This document shows, piece by piece, positions 12,359 through 22,862 of a stretch of DNA of 64,000 nucleotides; position 1 is the first letter of the stretch; each line of letters opens with the position of its first letter. The DNA comes from Chalara sp. BL73. Its lineage: Eukaryota > Ascomycota > Leotiomycetes > Helotiales. The stretch is taken from the NCBI GenBank assembly GCA_918026815.1, contig CAKJVC010000021.1, positions 620,001 to 684,000 on the forward strand. Direction: 5' to 3'. Position numbers and translations under genes: made by a program. The notes under the pieces are model-generated. The model was given only the letters and a program-made list of their open reading frames with translations, did no database searches and had not been told where the DNA came from.

Positions 12359-14946
12359 CGAGTCGCTGTGTGTAGTGCTACGAAGTACAGTATCGCACAG
12401 GAGGATAAGATGGTGTACGAGGTACTTAAAAGAGGGGGGTGGGGGAAGCTAAGTACCCTAAAAGCTCCCCCCGGTCCGCCACTAAAAACGCCATGATAGC
12501 CTACCATTCGTGAATATTTTCTCGTCTCCAGAGAGCAAGAACCACTAAAGAGTGGGGTGGGGGGGCTGACCTGACAAGTAAACAATGATTCATCCATCCT
12601 CTCGCCTCACCGTGCACCTTAAACTTTTTTGCTTTACAGTACATCGTAGGGATCTTCAAAGCTCCTACTCCGACTCGAGTCATCGGCCCTGTCGTCTTTC
12701 TCATCAAAATATACAGCGAAAGTAATACCAGTCAAATACCAGTTTATGTCGCTGGCAGAGTCCGAGACACATGTCGTGCTGAAAAGCCAGCACCGTCGCT
12801 CAGCTCCCGGCTGCCCCAAACCTTCTCTCACCGCACGCCGTCTTCGTGGCGGGCGCCACATCGTCTAAAATTCCATGACATCTTTGCTTTGTCATGCTCT
12901 ACAAATCCTCCTAGAAGCTAAGCAAAACCACGGTACTGGATTTTATTGGAAGTGATTAGGCCCGAACGTTGGCAAGTGGCTTTTTGCCTTTTGTGGCTTT
13001 GCGGCTGCTCGACGTCGTTGCCTTGGTTTCTCTCTGTGACCACCGCCCCGATTGTCAATCTGGGAACCCCAAGGTTACCGACCCAAAGGGACGGAACGGA
13101 ACGCGCATTTGCTGGGTTCCAGATCACCCCTCAAGGCGCAAATAATACCAGCCTCGTCCAGGAATATATAGTGTGTGTATTGTATAAACCTGTGTTATAT
13201 GCCTGCTATCAGCTGCCATGTAATTTAAACCTACCTAGAAAGCATATTACTCCGCGCGTGGGAAATGAATGCGATCATGGCAAAAAACGGCCTCGGACCT
13301 GCCCTTTCAAAAGCATATTGAGCCCAAAATCCTCCCGACACTTGCACGAATCACAGCAAATCCCTCCACAAGTCGTGAGTCGTGAGACGGACAAACACGC
13401 CGGCTTGTTTTGGCGGAGGACTAGATGACGAAAGGCTCTTTGATGGTACGGAGATGATAAAACAATCTTGTTGTTCCAAATAATAGACCGTGATCACCCT
13501 GTCACCACAAGAGTCGTCATGATCCTGGGCCAAAGGAGAGGTGTTGAAAAGATGGAGAAGCGGACGGGTACGGTAAAATTTGCAGGCCGAGTCCACGCAG
13601 AATTGAAGCCGGAAAATAATGGTACAGCCAATCAAGGCAGCGTGCCTGAGATTTGGAAGATGGAAGGGGTGCCACGTTTTTTTCTAGACTCGGCGCCGGT
13701 GATAGTCCTAAAAGCTACTAGCTGCTCACTGACAGAGTCACAGGTCACCGTGAAACTGGAGCCAATTGATCCTCAGGCGTCGGCTACCCTGAACCGAACA
13801 AGCTTCGTTAAGCGTCCTGTCCTGTACACCGTATGTTTCCCCCCCCGTGCAGCTAACAGAATTATGCGCTGTTCTATCAAAAAACACTGCCAGACAGGAT
13901 ACAAGAGGATTATTCGTCGTTAATTTATTCCCATATATGCTCCAATCAGCAACATGGGATACACGCAATTCCGTCGTTCTTCTAGTGAAATAGTCCCGGC
14001 CTCAGCTTGATGGACCTCCGATAACTTGGCCCTATGCAACTTCCCACCCCACGATGGATAGAAGTTGTAAGCACCTGCTGTATCTTGCCACAAGAGGCGT
14101 CAACTCATCGCCGCCTAGCACGGAGAAGCGAAGCTCCTGAAATGGATAATCCTGAAAAGTTGCTCATTCTGATCGTGGTCGATGCCCAACGATGGTGAGG
14201 ACTCTGGTGGTGAAAAACACTCTTGTGCTGGCTGGTAGAAGATCGGCAACAAGGAGCCAAAGTCAAATGAGAGGCGATGCTGCCCAAATGGCTGCGTGAA
14301 GGGGCAGCATTGATATCCGGCATATATCGCGCTGTCGAGCTTGGGAAAACACCATGTTAGGGCCGGACATGTATTACGATAGCAACCTCACCGCAAATTG
14401 CAAACCACAAACGATGTGTCGATCAGGCAAGGCTGATGCTGGATGACCTTGTGCACAAACATCACGAGGTGATGTCCAAGCCCCATAATTTACAGCACTG
14501 TACTGAACTATATTGTCCCCACAGAGGCCGAAGACCGATGGGAGCGCATTAGTGGGGCTCATAATGTCAAACCGCACCTCTCTAACTCAATCTAGAATAT
14601 CTCGCGCGCCATCCAACTCAAGCTGTGCCAGTAGGCAAAATATTCCCTTTTCTCGAAGGATGTCAAAGCAGAGACAAGCCATTCTCGACGCTCGACGTTC
14701 TCCGTCTCATGCCTATCATCTACTAGTATCTCCCAGATAGGCTGGCCGCGCTTTTGCTCCATTCTGCGCCGCAGATACTGTAATGCGATAAGAGCTTGGA
14801 CATCGCCTCCGAGGAGACGGCAGATCCCGATGAGGCGGTTGGCCGAGCAGCCCTAATTGTTCGCGGCGGGAGAAGAGGGCTTTCGAAAGCAGGCCCGGTC
14901 GGATAACGATTGGCTTTCGCAACAAGAATTCCCCGCAATGTGTGAG

Positions 14947-14970
14947 ACCGTGAAAAAGACCGTGAAAAAG
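14947..14970. repeat. Perfect tandem duplication of a 12-mer
   Basis: The unit ACCGTGAAAAAG is repeated twice without a mismatch. It lies in noncoding sequence. Confidence 0.85.
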
Positions 14971-15503
14971 AGTTTCCAAGTACTGTTGTAGCTTGCCCTT
15001 CGTAATGTAGCAAGCAAACATTCAAGCGCCACCTTGATTTCCCAGGACCCGGGATAGCCTTCGAATAATGCGAAAATATGATACATCATATATCCGACAA
15101 ACCCTCAGCTTACTATGTTCGGCACGATCAAAATGCATGCAGACTCCGATTGCATATCCAATTTTAGACCTTCGTGAGCCGAGTGTTCAGTGCAACACAC
15201 CCTAATAATGCTGGTGGCCTAAAAAATCAGACTCGTAGTATGCAGCTACAATCTCCGTCGTACATAGTTGGGAATATCTCAAGCTTACAAACTTATCCGA
15301 CATGATTTACCTGATCCATGGAAATGCTTTGGTAGCTTACGGTCAGTGATCATGCGAAAGGCTCGGCATTTGAATCTGACAAACACAAACCATGAGAACC
15401 CTGCATAACGAAAAAATCATTGACGAATTCTTTCCTTTAACCTTTCCACGTGGGCAATGTTTTACATGCTACAACCTCGCAATCGCTTTAATGTGGGAGC
15501 ACC

Positions 15504-15560
15504 AGTCATACAGTAAAGCAAGACAGTCAAGTAAGACAGCTAAGCAATACAGTGAGGCAA
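15504..15560. repeat. Degenerate ACAGTNAAGCAA-like repeats
   Basis: Four to five imperfect copies of a motif near ACAGTAAAGCAAG are arranged head to tail in noncoding sequence. It looks like a decayed short tandem repeat. Confidence 0.4.
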
Positions 15561-16075
15561 TAATATGTGCCTACAAGCATTTTAACCAGCAGAGTAAATC
15601 TCATTCAGAGTAATGAGGGCATCCAACCTAGCAGATTTACTAACCAGAAATGAGTGCCTAACACCAGCCAACCAAGCGAGTGCTGGTCGGCGGACAGCAA
15701 GGGCACAATCTCCATACAAGGTTACTATCGTTGGCCTTGTAAGAGACGAATTTCTTATTCCAACTCCCCCTTCATTGTGGCGGGTAGTGGTACGTAAATG
15801 TTGGAGGCATACCGTTGGAAATGCGAGCAATCTAACGAAAAAGAAATGTTCGAATGATACACTTGACGGATCCGTTGGTTTGATTTGAGGCATAAAGGCA
15901 TTGAAACATCAAGAAGATATCAAACTACCTAGATGCGTCTAGTACCAGCATTCAGATCAAACAGTTGGTCTATGTAGTGAAGGAACGTACACAACCCGAA
16001 ATCCTCATTGTGCGATTGAACAATATTCAGGTGACATATGCCTTTCTGCCCTAGGACTACTGCGAGTTTGTCCAC

Positions 16076-16637
16076 TCAGAACCGAGTTTCTTCACCCTCC
16101 GTGAAGACCATATCGCCTGACTGGCCAAGAATATCTCGAGAAGACTCTTCTAGTAATATAGCAAGAGCTAACAAGGCTGTCTCGTTCATACTGCGCCAGT
16201 CTGTGGAGCCATTTCCCGTGGTAGCCCGTGAATAGTAATCAGACGTGTAGCAATGGATCGCTTTAAGCAGGTCAGAATCAGGAAGGTTGGCCATTGGACT
16301 TTGCTCGCTCGCAAAATAAAAGTCAGATTCGACATATCGCGTGGGTGCATTTTTCTTTCGAAACAGGACCGTCTCGGGAGCAGCAGCGACAGTAGATGAA
16401 GAATGTGTATCACGATTTGATGCAATTGCCACTTCATGGGCTATAAATCCTGAAGTAGATATTCGGCCTTGGAAACGTCAGTGACTAGAACGTACCTCCA
16501 AGGCCCGGGTTTCAAACTTTACCGGCGACAGCGTCGAAAACCGTAGCTTTTCTTGACTGCTTCTCTTCCTTAAACGGTCTCTCAGCATCATACCCAGGAT
16601 CCAGCAAGGCTTTTCGAGAATTAGCTTTAGAAGCCAT
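16076..16637 (-). CDS. Conserved-looking protein of unknown function, 162 aa
   Basis: Two exons, about 16523-16637 and 16076-16449. The intron starts at GTAAAG and ends at CTTCAG. The start is the ATG at 16637. I give the donor to within one base; the phase that joins the exons in frame makes the total 489 nt. The N-terminus is basic (MASKANSRKALLDPG) and leads to FDAVAGFIAHEVAIA across the junction. The C-terminal half has a compact charged and helical pattern: TRYVESDFYFA, PDSDLLKAIHCYTSDYY, SMNETALLALAILLEE. It reads like a single-domain nuclear or cytosolic protein, but I do not recognise the family. It is divergent from the CSA gene across 275 bp. Confidence 0.72.
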
Positions 16638-16912
16638 GCCGATGATTTAATCTGGTTGTGGTGTTGAAGGGTTTATGAAGTAGGCAATCTTGACCCTTGC
16701 AGTCTTTATGAAATGAGCATAGTAAGTCCGCTTTCAGCTTTGCGCCTTCAGTGTGACTGTAGGCGACCCACCTTTTCACGCTTCACCTGATCATCAACTT
16801 CAACATCAAACAATACAAGCAGAATATCCACGAGCCAAAAAAGTAAGTACCGTATAGCCCAGAGCAAGAACTGGTGAATACTTGAAAGACGTATTAAGGC
16901 TTTTTTTCATGC
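16638..16912. promoter_or_regulatory. Shared divergent promoter, 162-aa gene / CSA
   Basis: Two start codons face away from each other across 275 bp, so both 5' untranslated regions and promoters must fit here. No individual factor site is claimed. Confidence 0.5.
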
Positions 16913-18415
16913 ATGAATCAGCTGCTATTTGATCGAGCAACGGGCACCCTCGACCCGCAAGCTTTCACGCGACTTCAAACCTCAACTCGTCTTTACTCTA
17001 CCCAGCTAGCATCCAAGCTTTGTTTTGATGGCGGCGAGAAAGAGGTCACCATCGATTCTCAGAACTCTGGAGGAACCGATGCTGTAGCAGATCAGGTGCT
17101 GGATAAAAAGATATGGGCGCATCAAGCTGGGACCGGTGCACTCTCGATTGATATTGATGGACGAATGTAAGGTATTCGCTGGCTATTTCAATTCCTAGTT
17201 TCTAACTAAGTATCAGTCTGGTTTCGGGAGGGGCAGACTCATCCATTAAGTTATGGGACTTAGAACAGTGCCCAAATGGAGCTAATGCTACTTTAAATCC
17301 ATCCGCCACAGTTGCTAGGTGAGCCACGGTATATCTATTAATTGCCTGAATCTAATCTGGCTGAATAGAACCACTTCAGCTCACAAATTTGGAATTACGC
17401 ATTTAAGTTTTTATCCTTTTGATTCCGCCGCCTTCTTATCATCCTCATATGACCACCATCTGAAGCTGTATTCAACAGAGACACTCCAGCCATCCGCAGA
17501 TTTCAACTTAGACTCTATTTTGTACAATCATGCGCTTTCACCCATTGCGGATCATCTAATTGTGGCATGCGCTACCCAGCTTCCCAGCGTTCGACTTGTG
17601 GATCTTCGTTCGGGATCTAGTACTCACGCCTTACCTGGACACCGTGGTGCGGTTCTCACTGTGAAATGGAGCCCGACTTTAGAACATATCCTAGCTAGCG
17701 GAGGAGTGGATGGCACTATCCACTTGTGGGATATCCGTAAAAGTTCAGGGTCCTTAGGTGTGTTGGATTTGGAGGACTCTATTGGGGTTCCGGGTTTCGA
17801 CGGCCTTGGAAGGGGTGCACGCAATCGAAGCGCTGGTAGAGCACATGGAGGTCCCGTCAACGGGCTCACTTGGACTTCCGATGGGCAGTACCTCATATCG
17901 GCTGGACATGACGATCGCGTAAGGGTTTGGAACGCTTCTACTGGGGCAAATACTCTTGCAAATTTTGGTCCAACCATCAAGAACGGACACCTTTCAAATC
18001 TCCCACTTGTGGTGTCGCCAACATCTCTGACTGTAGCACGAAAGGAGATATTATTCTTCCCAAACGAAAAAGAGCTTCTAATGTTTGAACTCCATGAAGG
18101 AAAACTATTGAAGCGTTTGAGAATTCCTGGACCTCTCATGGCTTCTGTAAGATCAAGGACGGGTGCAAGGAATATTAAAATAGGATCACAGCCCTTGCCT
18201 GGAGAAACCAGACAGATGGGATATTTTCAGCACACACGGACGGCCAGATTAGAGCCTGGCTTCCAAGAACAAAAGAAGACGAAGCTCAGGATCTGGAAGA
18301 GGAGAATGTTCTCGGTGGCCCAAGTACAGGGGGAAATGAGAATGGGAAAAGAAAACGACAAGTCCTTGACGACATATTCCGGGACTTGACAAAACAAAAA
18401 ATTAGCTTTGGATAG
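16913..18415 (+). CDS. CSA/ERCC8-like WD40 protein (Rad28 family), frameshifted near 3' end
   Basis: Exons 16913-17166, 17217-17318 and 17369-18415, joined by 50-nt introns (GTAAGG...ATCAG and GTGAGC...AATAG). The start MNQLLFDRATGTLDPQAF matches the CSA N-terminus. WD40 repeats follow: LVSGGADSSIKLWD, FLSSSYDHHLKLY, HILASGGVDGTIHLWD and YLISAGHDDRVRVWN. CSA is the substrate receptor of a DDB1-CUL4 ubiquitin ligase in transcription-coupled DNA repair. After RSRTGARNIK the frame is lost in an AAAA run at 18177-18180. One base out of register the sequence resumes as a normal last blade (ITALAWRNQTDG, SAHTDGQIRAWLPRTKEDE) and a charged tail ending at TAG 18413-18415. In the existing frame the product would end at 18389 with an unrelated tail. 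No intron fits the gap, so this is a one-base deletion or an assembly error. Confidence 0.88.
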
Positions 18416-19336
18416 CATTATAATTTGGCACTTATTCTTACCATAGCATGGTTCAAAAGGGGGCAGTCTGCATGGTTAGGTGGTCATTGCAACTGGTTGA
18501 AGAGCTCCTTACGATCTTTCTTTTATAATTCATATTGGGATATTTACTGGAATGTGAGGAAACCATGGTTAGTTTATCTCATATCGATAGCTTGTGTTAC
18601 CGGGGTTGGGGCCGTACTAAGCAAACTGGTGCGTTCATCTATTATCGAAGTGTTATATGTTGCCTGTAGTTGCTGACCAGATACCAATTCGAAGACCACA
18701 ACCTTCATCCATGATAACAAGCTCAATATATTTTGTTCTCATATCTTTATATCGTCCCAAATTGGTCGCATATCATGTCGTCCGTTATCTACCAGCAACT
18801 TAACCACCCTGACTCTGTATCACCTCCTCGAATTACTACCAAGCCTTCTTTGCATACCCCCAGCACCGCGGCCTCTGTTGTCCCTGACCTTGCTCATCGA
18901 GGTGAAACTGGTGGTAGGTCACATTCGGCCGTTTGGGCGATCATCATTTCATTGTGTCAGTTCTAGCAGGTCATTAAATGGGTTGTCACCTCTTTTGAGG
19001 GGTGTTTCTCAAAGTGTTTGCGGTTTGTTGCGTTGGGGGGGGGGGGGAGTGACCGAGCAGATAATGAAAGCTTATGTCGTTGCGCGGGAGGATCGCGATT
19101 CTTGAGTTCTGGATGTTTACATGCTGTAATTTATTGCCCTGGGTCAACAGTAGAGATTCATTACATCGGTTATGAAGGACAAGAGAATTCGGCTCTCTGA
19201 AGACCATAACGATTCCCTCGCCACAATAATGGTCTCGATTCGCTGCGGGTCGATTTGTCAATTCGCCTTGCGGGGCCTACCCAGTACAACGTTTCTATCT
19301 AAGTCTCCGTATTCAATTGTGTCGTCTCATCCTAAC
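18416..19336. other. Intergenic between convergent genes, no gene recognised
   Basis: Lies between the 3' ends of the CSA and cyclase genes. Short frames show no motif. A run of 13 G occurs at 19035-19047. Confidence 0.45.
19035..19047 (+). repeat. G13 homopolymer
   Basis: Thirteen consecutive G in noncoding sequence between convergent genes. Such tracts are prone to length errors. Confidence 0.9.
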
Positions 19337-20508
19337 CTAGAAGACAGCCAACGCATTCCCGTGACTGGCCACTCCTCCTTCGCAGTTCACCGGCGCGCTG
19401 GTAACAAAAAACGTCCACCGACCCTTCTCCCTACATGTCCTTGCTAACTTCTCCAAATCAAACATCTCCCCCAGCGGCATGCCCCACAACGCCAAAATAT
19501 ACTCATGCAAATAATAACTCTGCTCGGTCGGCCATGCCTCGAAAGATGGTGAATCACCCGCCACAGCGGAAAAATAACAATCATGCAGCCAATCTATCAC
19601 AGCATCTTCTTGCTTGATACCTGCCCACCGCTGCATATCGTCCTGGCCGGGTAGGTGCGGTCGAAGTGCGCCGGCCGCCCGCTCGTCTGGCGTTTTGGTG
19701 GAATAGGTCGAGATGAAGCCGGAGCGGATGAAGAGTAGGTCGCCGACTTGAATGTCGCCGCCTTGGGAGAGCGGGCGGATGTCAATTCCTTGGGCTTTGC
19801 CGCATGCGTAAAGCTCAGAGTAAGAAATTGCATGGTGTTCATAAGGATCTAAAATTGTCAGCGCCATAACAGAGTGCATGAATAAATGCGTGGCACGTGC
19901 CATAGACAATTCCCTTTTCCTTTGCGTAGCCCCAATAGTCGATCAGAACTCCCCTCCCTACGATGCCGTGCTCTGCCCAATGATGAATTCCACATTTCTG
20001 AGGATCTGCTTCCGGGCCGTAGATATCCTTTCCTTTGATGCCATTGTAGAAAGTTCGAGTGGGTATATGAGCGAAATGTCTGAAGCCGTCCCATTGTGTT
20101 CCACTTTGGGTGTTCAATTTATATTTGTCGTCATATACCACGTCCATATCTGTCACTGGCTTAATCTCGTGCTCGAAGACCTCACGTCCGAATGCTGGAA
20201 CTGCAGGGACATTGAGGGGCAGGTTCAAGGGCACGATCTCGCCAGACTTGATCTCCTTAGACGCTGCGATTACCCGAGATGGTGTGAGAAGGTTTAGCCT
20301 TCCTATCTATGCAGGGTTAGTTTGTTATAAGACATCATAAGGAGATGGATATTCTCACAAAGTCATCCTTTCCCCACACCCAGGCATTTTCTTCAGGGCC
20401 ATCTTCTCTTCTTGGAACATCTTTTCTGCTCGGAAATTTTGTGCTGCTGGGATCAAAGGGAACGGTAAATGCTGTCTTGTTGCCGGTTATTGAGGTTTGG
20501 TCGCCCAT
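19337..20508 (-). CDS. Putative cyclase / kynurenine-formamidase-like metal hydrolase, 355 aa
   Basis: Three exons: 20359-20508, 19901-20306 and 19337-19848. Intron 1 (20307-20358) reads GTGAGA...ACTAACC...ATAG. Intron 2 (19849-19900) begins GC, not GT, and ends TTTTAG, with GCTGAC as branch site. Only this join gives an open frame (KGIVY then DPYEHHAISYSEL). The protein belongs to the PF04199 cyclase family. It has DDFIGRLNLLTPSRV near residue 49, the metal-binding signature in its fungal form (GTQWDGFRHFAH), HHWAEHGIVGRGVLIDYWGYA, GDLLFIRSGF, and a C-terminal ALWGMPLGEMFDLEKLA block. Length is usual for fungal members. Substrate is not known; hydrolysis of an amide or lactone is inferred. 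It is divergent from the HD-fusion gene. Confidence 0.9.
19849..19900 (-). other. GC-AG intron in the cyclase gene
   Basis: On the minus strand the donor is TATG|GCACGT and the acceptor TTTTAG. A GT donor seven bases in (CAC|GTGCCA) would put a stop right after the junction, while the GC donor restores the conserved protein. Length is 52 nt. Confidence 0.82.
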
Positions 20509-21116
20509 TATGTTCTAAGATTTGATATAAAATTTTGGACTAGGGAATGGGAAAGAGGAAAAAATCGGGTACAAACTGAACATCAATCTCCTTAATTTGT
20601 ATTTGTATCTTTGAGCGAGATGTAAGCTGCTAGTTTCCCCGCAATCAGCTTACAGTGAGGGGTTCTACAGTCATGCCCGAGGTTATGAACAAAATGAGTT
20701 CATAGCTCATCAACGAGGAAAGGATAAATTATTATTCTATTGTTTACTCACGGAGACTGATTCTCTATCCCACAATAAATACACAATCAAGAGTAATCGG
20801 CCGTTGACTAACCCTAATAACTCTTTGGTCCTGTCGAGGAAATGTGAAGTAAAGTGCCTAATGGTACATCAATAGAGATGTGAAAGCTTGAACAGAGGAA
20901 GAGAAGTGCCATATATCCACGAGGAGATAGTTAATGTTTTGGAAAGAGTATATTAAATTCTATTTCGATTCACTGTAGATATCACGATAAATTGAAGTGT
21001 GAAGTCAACATTGTACGGGAGCCGGCCATTGCCGCTCATGCAATTTAAGAACTGCCACACAAGAGTCACCAAACCATTCTCTTGTACCATAACAACCTCT
21101 AGGACAAATATCCACC
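20509..21116. promoter_or_regulatory. Divergent intergenic region, cyclase / HD-fusion genes
   Basis: 608 bp between two opposed start codons, AT-rich, with no open frame of interest. It must hold both promoters. No specific site is recognised. Confidence 0.5.
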
Positions 21117-22319
21117 ATGTCCTCCCACTCAGAAGATGATGACCAATCTAGTGAAGACCAGGTCAACGAAGGTGATGGTTCGGCAGCAATAAGTTCCAAA
21201 AAGCGTGGCAGACCTGTCATTGCACCTTTGGACGAATACAAAGACCTCATTGTGAAATTATTCTCAGAAGAGAACCTCCCAATTATCGACATAGCCCGCC
21301 AATTAAACCTCGAACATGGCCTTGATATCAGCGAGAGGACCATTTCTCGTCGCCTTACGGCATGGAAGGTACCACGCAGGAAAGTACGTATAGCACCTAC
21401 ACAGGAGCTGCACGACCGCATACTCTTTCACTACAACAAGAATCTGAACGACGATGAAATCACTGTTGCATTAGCGCTCGAAGGTATCGAGATCAAGACC
21501 CGAAATCTCGCTCGAATCCGCCAGAAACTTGGAATGAGGCGCCGTTCTCGATACCCCGAATTTCGAGAATTCTCAGACGGAGAAGATGACTTCGATACCA
21601 ACCCAGGTTCCCTCCCCAAGACTTCTGTGCCGAAGCTCAAGAAGAAGAAGCCAAGCCCGAAGCATAACGCAGCCCTTATACCCAAGGTTACAGATTTCGT
21701 GCAGAAGTATATGAGCAAGTATGACGGTAGCCACGACTTCAATCACATCCGACGAGTCGTTGGTCTGGCACACACGATCTACAAAGAAAAGAAAGAATCG
21801 TCTCCTCTGTTTGACGAGGAAGAATTGGACCTACATGTCATAACTCTAGCAGCATTACTTCATGATGTGGGTGACAAGAAGTACCTGGAGCCCGGTCAGG
21901 ATGCCAATACTCTGGTGCTGGCTACATTGCTCGGGTTTGGTGCTCCAGAAGATCTCGCTATCAAGGTTCAGCGGATTGTTCTTGGTGTCTCATACTCCTC
22001 TGAGATCAAGGACCCAGAACAGGTTCAAGCACTGGTTCTCAAGTATCCCGAGCTTGCGGTGGTGCAAGATGCTGATCGGTTAGACGCAATTGGCGCTATC
22101 GGAATTGGCAGGACATTCACGTTTGGTGGTGCAAAAGGTGGAAGGCATATGGGTGAAACCATCCAGCACTTTGAAGATAAGCTTGAGAGGCTAGAGAGTA
22201 TGATGAAGACAGAGCCTGGGAAGAGAATGGCACGAGACAGAACAGCTCGTCTGACCATGTTTAAAGGTTGGTGGGAGGAAGAACAAAGGGAAGCTGAAGG
22301 GGTGCTTCGCAGAAGTTGA
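21117..22319 (+). CDS. AT-hook / helix-turn-helix / HD-phosphohydrolase fusion, 400 aa
   Basis: Single-exon gene starting at CACCATG. An acidic N-terminus is followed by an AT-hook core (KKRGRP, residues 28-33). Residues 40-90 form a helix-turn-helix-like unit (LPIIDIARQLNLEHGL, SERTISRRLTAWKVPRRK). A second unit of similar shape spans 95-143 (DDEITVALALEGIEIKTRNLARIRQKLGMRRR). A basic linker (KLKKKK, residues 173-178) may be a nuclear signal. Residues 185-395 form an HD domain of the YedJ-like type, with HDFNHIRRV (H206, H210), ALLHDVGDKK (H249, D250) and VVQDADRLDAIGAIGIGRTF (D318, D320); the metal ligands appear complete. HD proteins of this type are normally about 200-240 aa without DNA-binding parts. 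The sequence is continuous with no splice signal at the domain border, so the fusion is real in this DNA. Substrate and DNA target are unknown. Confidence 0.88.
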   Translation: MSSHSEDDDQSSEDQVNEGDGSAAISSKKRGRPVIAPLDEYKDLIVKLFSEENLPIIDIARQLNLEHGLDISERTISRRLTAWKVPRRKVRIAPTQELHDRILFHYNKNLNDDEITVALALEGIEIKTRNLARIRQKLGMRRRSRYPEFREFSDGEDDFDTNPGSLPKTSVPKLKKKKPSPKHNAALIPKVTDFVQKYMSKYDGSHDFNHIRRVVGLAHTIYKEKKESSPLFDEEELDLHVITLAALLHDVGDKKYLEPGQDANTLVLATLLGFGAPEDLAIKVQRIVLGVSYSSEIKDPEQVQALVLKYPELAVVQDADRLDAIGAIGIGRTFTFGGAKGGRHMGETIQHFEDKLERLESMMKTEPGKRMARDRTARLTMFKGWWEEEQREAEGVLRRS

Positions 22320-22862
22320 GTGAATTCCTCCACAACTGGTTGAGTATTATATCGAGCATGGCTATTACTGCCCCAGCAAAGATATCAAAATAATTGTCCC
22401 AAGTAAGCTCGATGCACTCCACTAAATCTTTTCCGCATAATATCATTTGTAATGATGTCAAGAGTTGACATAATGAAAACACGTTATTATTCCGGGCTTG
22501 TATCGCAAACTCCTGATGATGCCTTGTTACCAACCAGCCAACTCCTCATATCAACCATAATGGCGCCGACTCTTTCGTTGGGTCCGGTTGCACTTCGACA
22601 TGGATAATTAAATGATTTCTTCATTAATTATATGACCTATTTCATGTTTGTCTGTCTCTAGTTCTTAGTTTGAAGCACAGCTCCGACGCGGGTGCTGCCT
22701 TCCTGCCTAAACTGCCTCTCGATACATCGAAGTATGGAATGCACGAACCTCTCCCATTCTCACCAACTTTCTCTTTGATCTGTCCAATGATTTCAATCAG
22801 CTCATCTCAGTCAACATCACTACACCACTTCCATATATCGGTACCGATACATCCTGCCAACG
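22320..22862. other. Intergenic, no gene recognised
   Basis: Between tandem plus-strand genes. It should hold the 3' end of the HD gene and the promoter of the F-box gene. Short frames lack motifs. Confidence 0.45.

Larger units (their letters stand above)
11119..16075. other. Gene desert of about 5 kb upstream of the Zn2Cys6 gene
   Basis: No gene could be supported over nearly 5 kb on either strand. The longest open frames (12178-12597, 12946-13428, 13468-13923) start at weak or non-ATG codons and lack domains or coherent splice partners. The part nearest 11118 is probably promoter and 5' leader of the transcription factor. Several short degenerate repeats occur (12304-12358, 14947-14970, 15504-15560). 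Confidence 0.5.

Noticed and set aside
12946..13428. 160-aa plus-strand open frame
   Set aside because: Starts at a non-ATG codon, has low-quality composition and shows no domain or splice partner.
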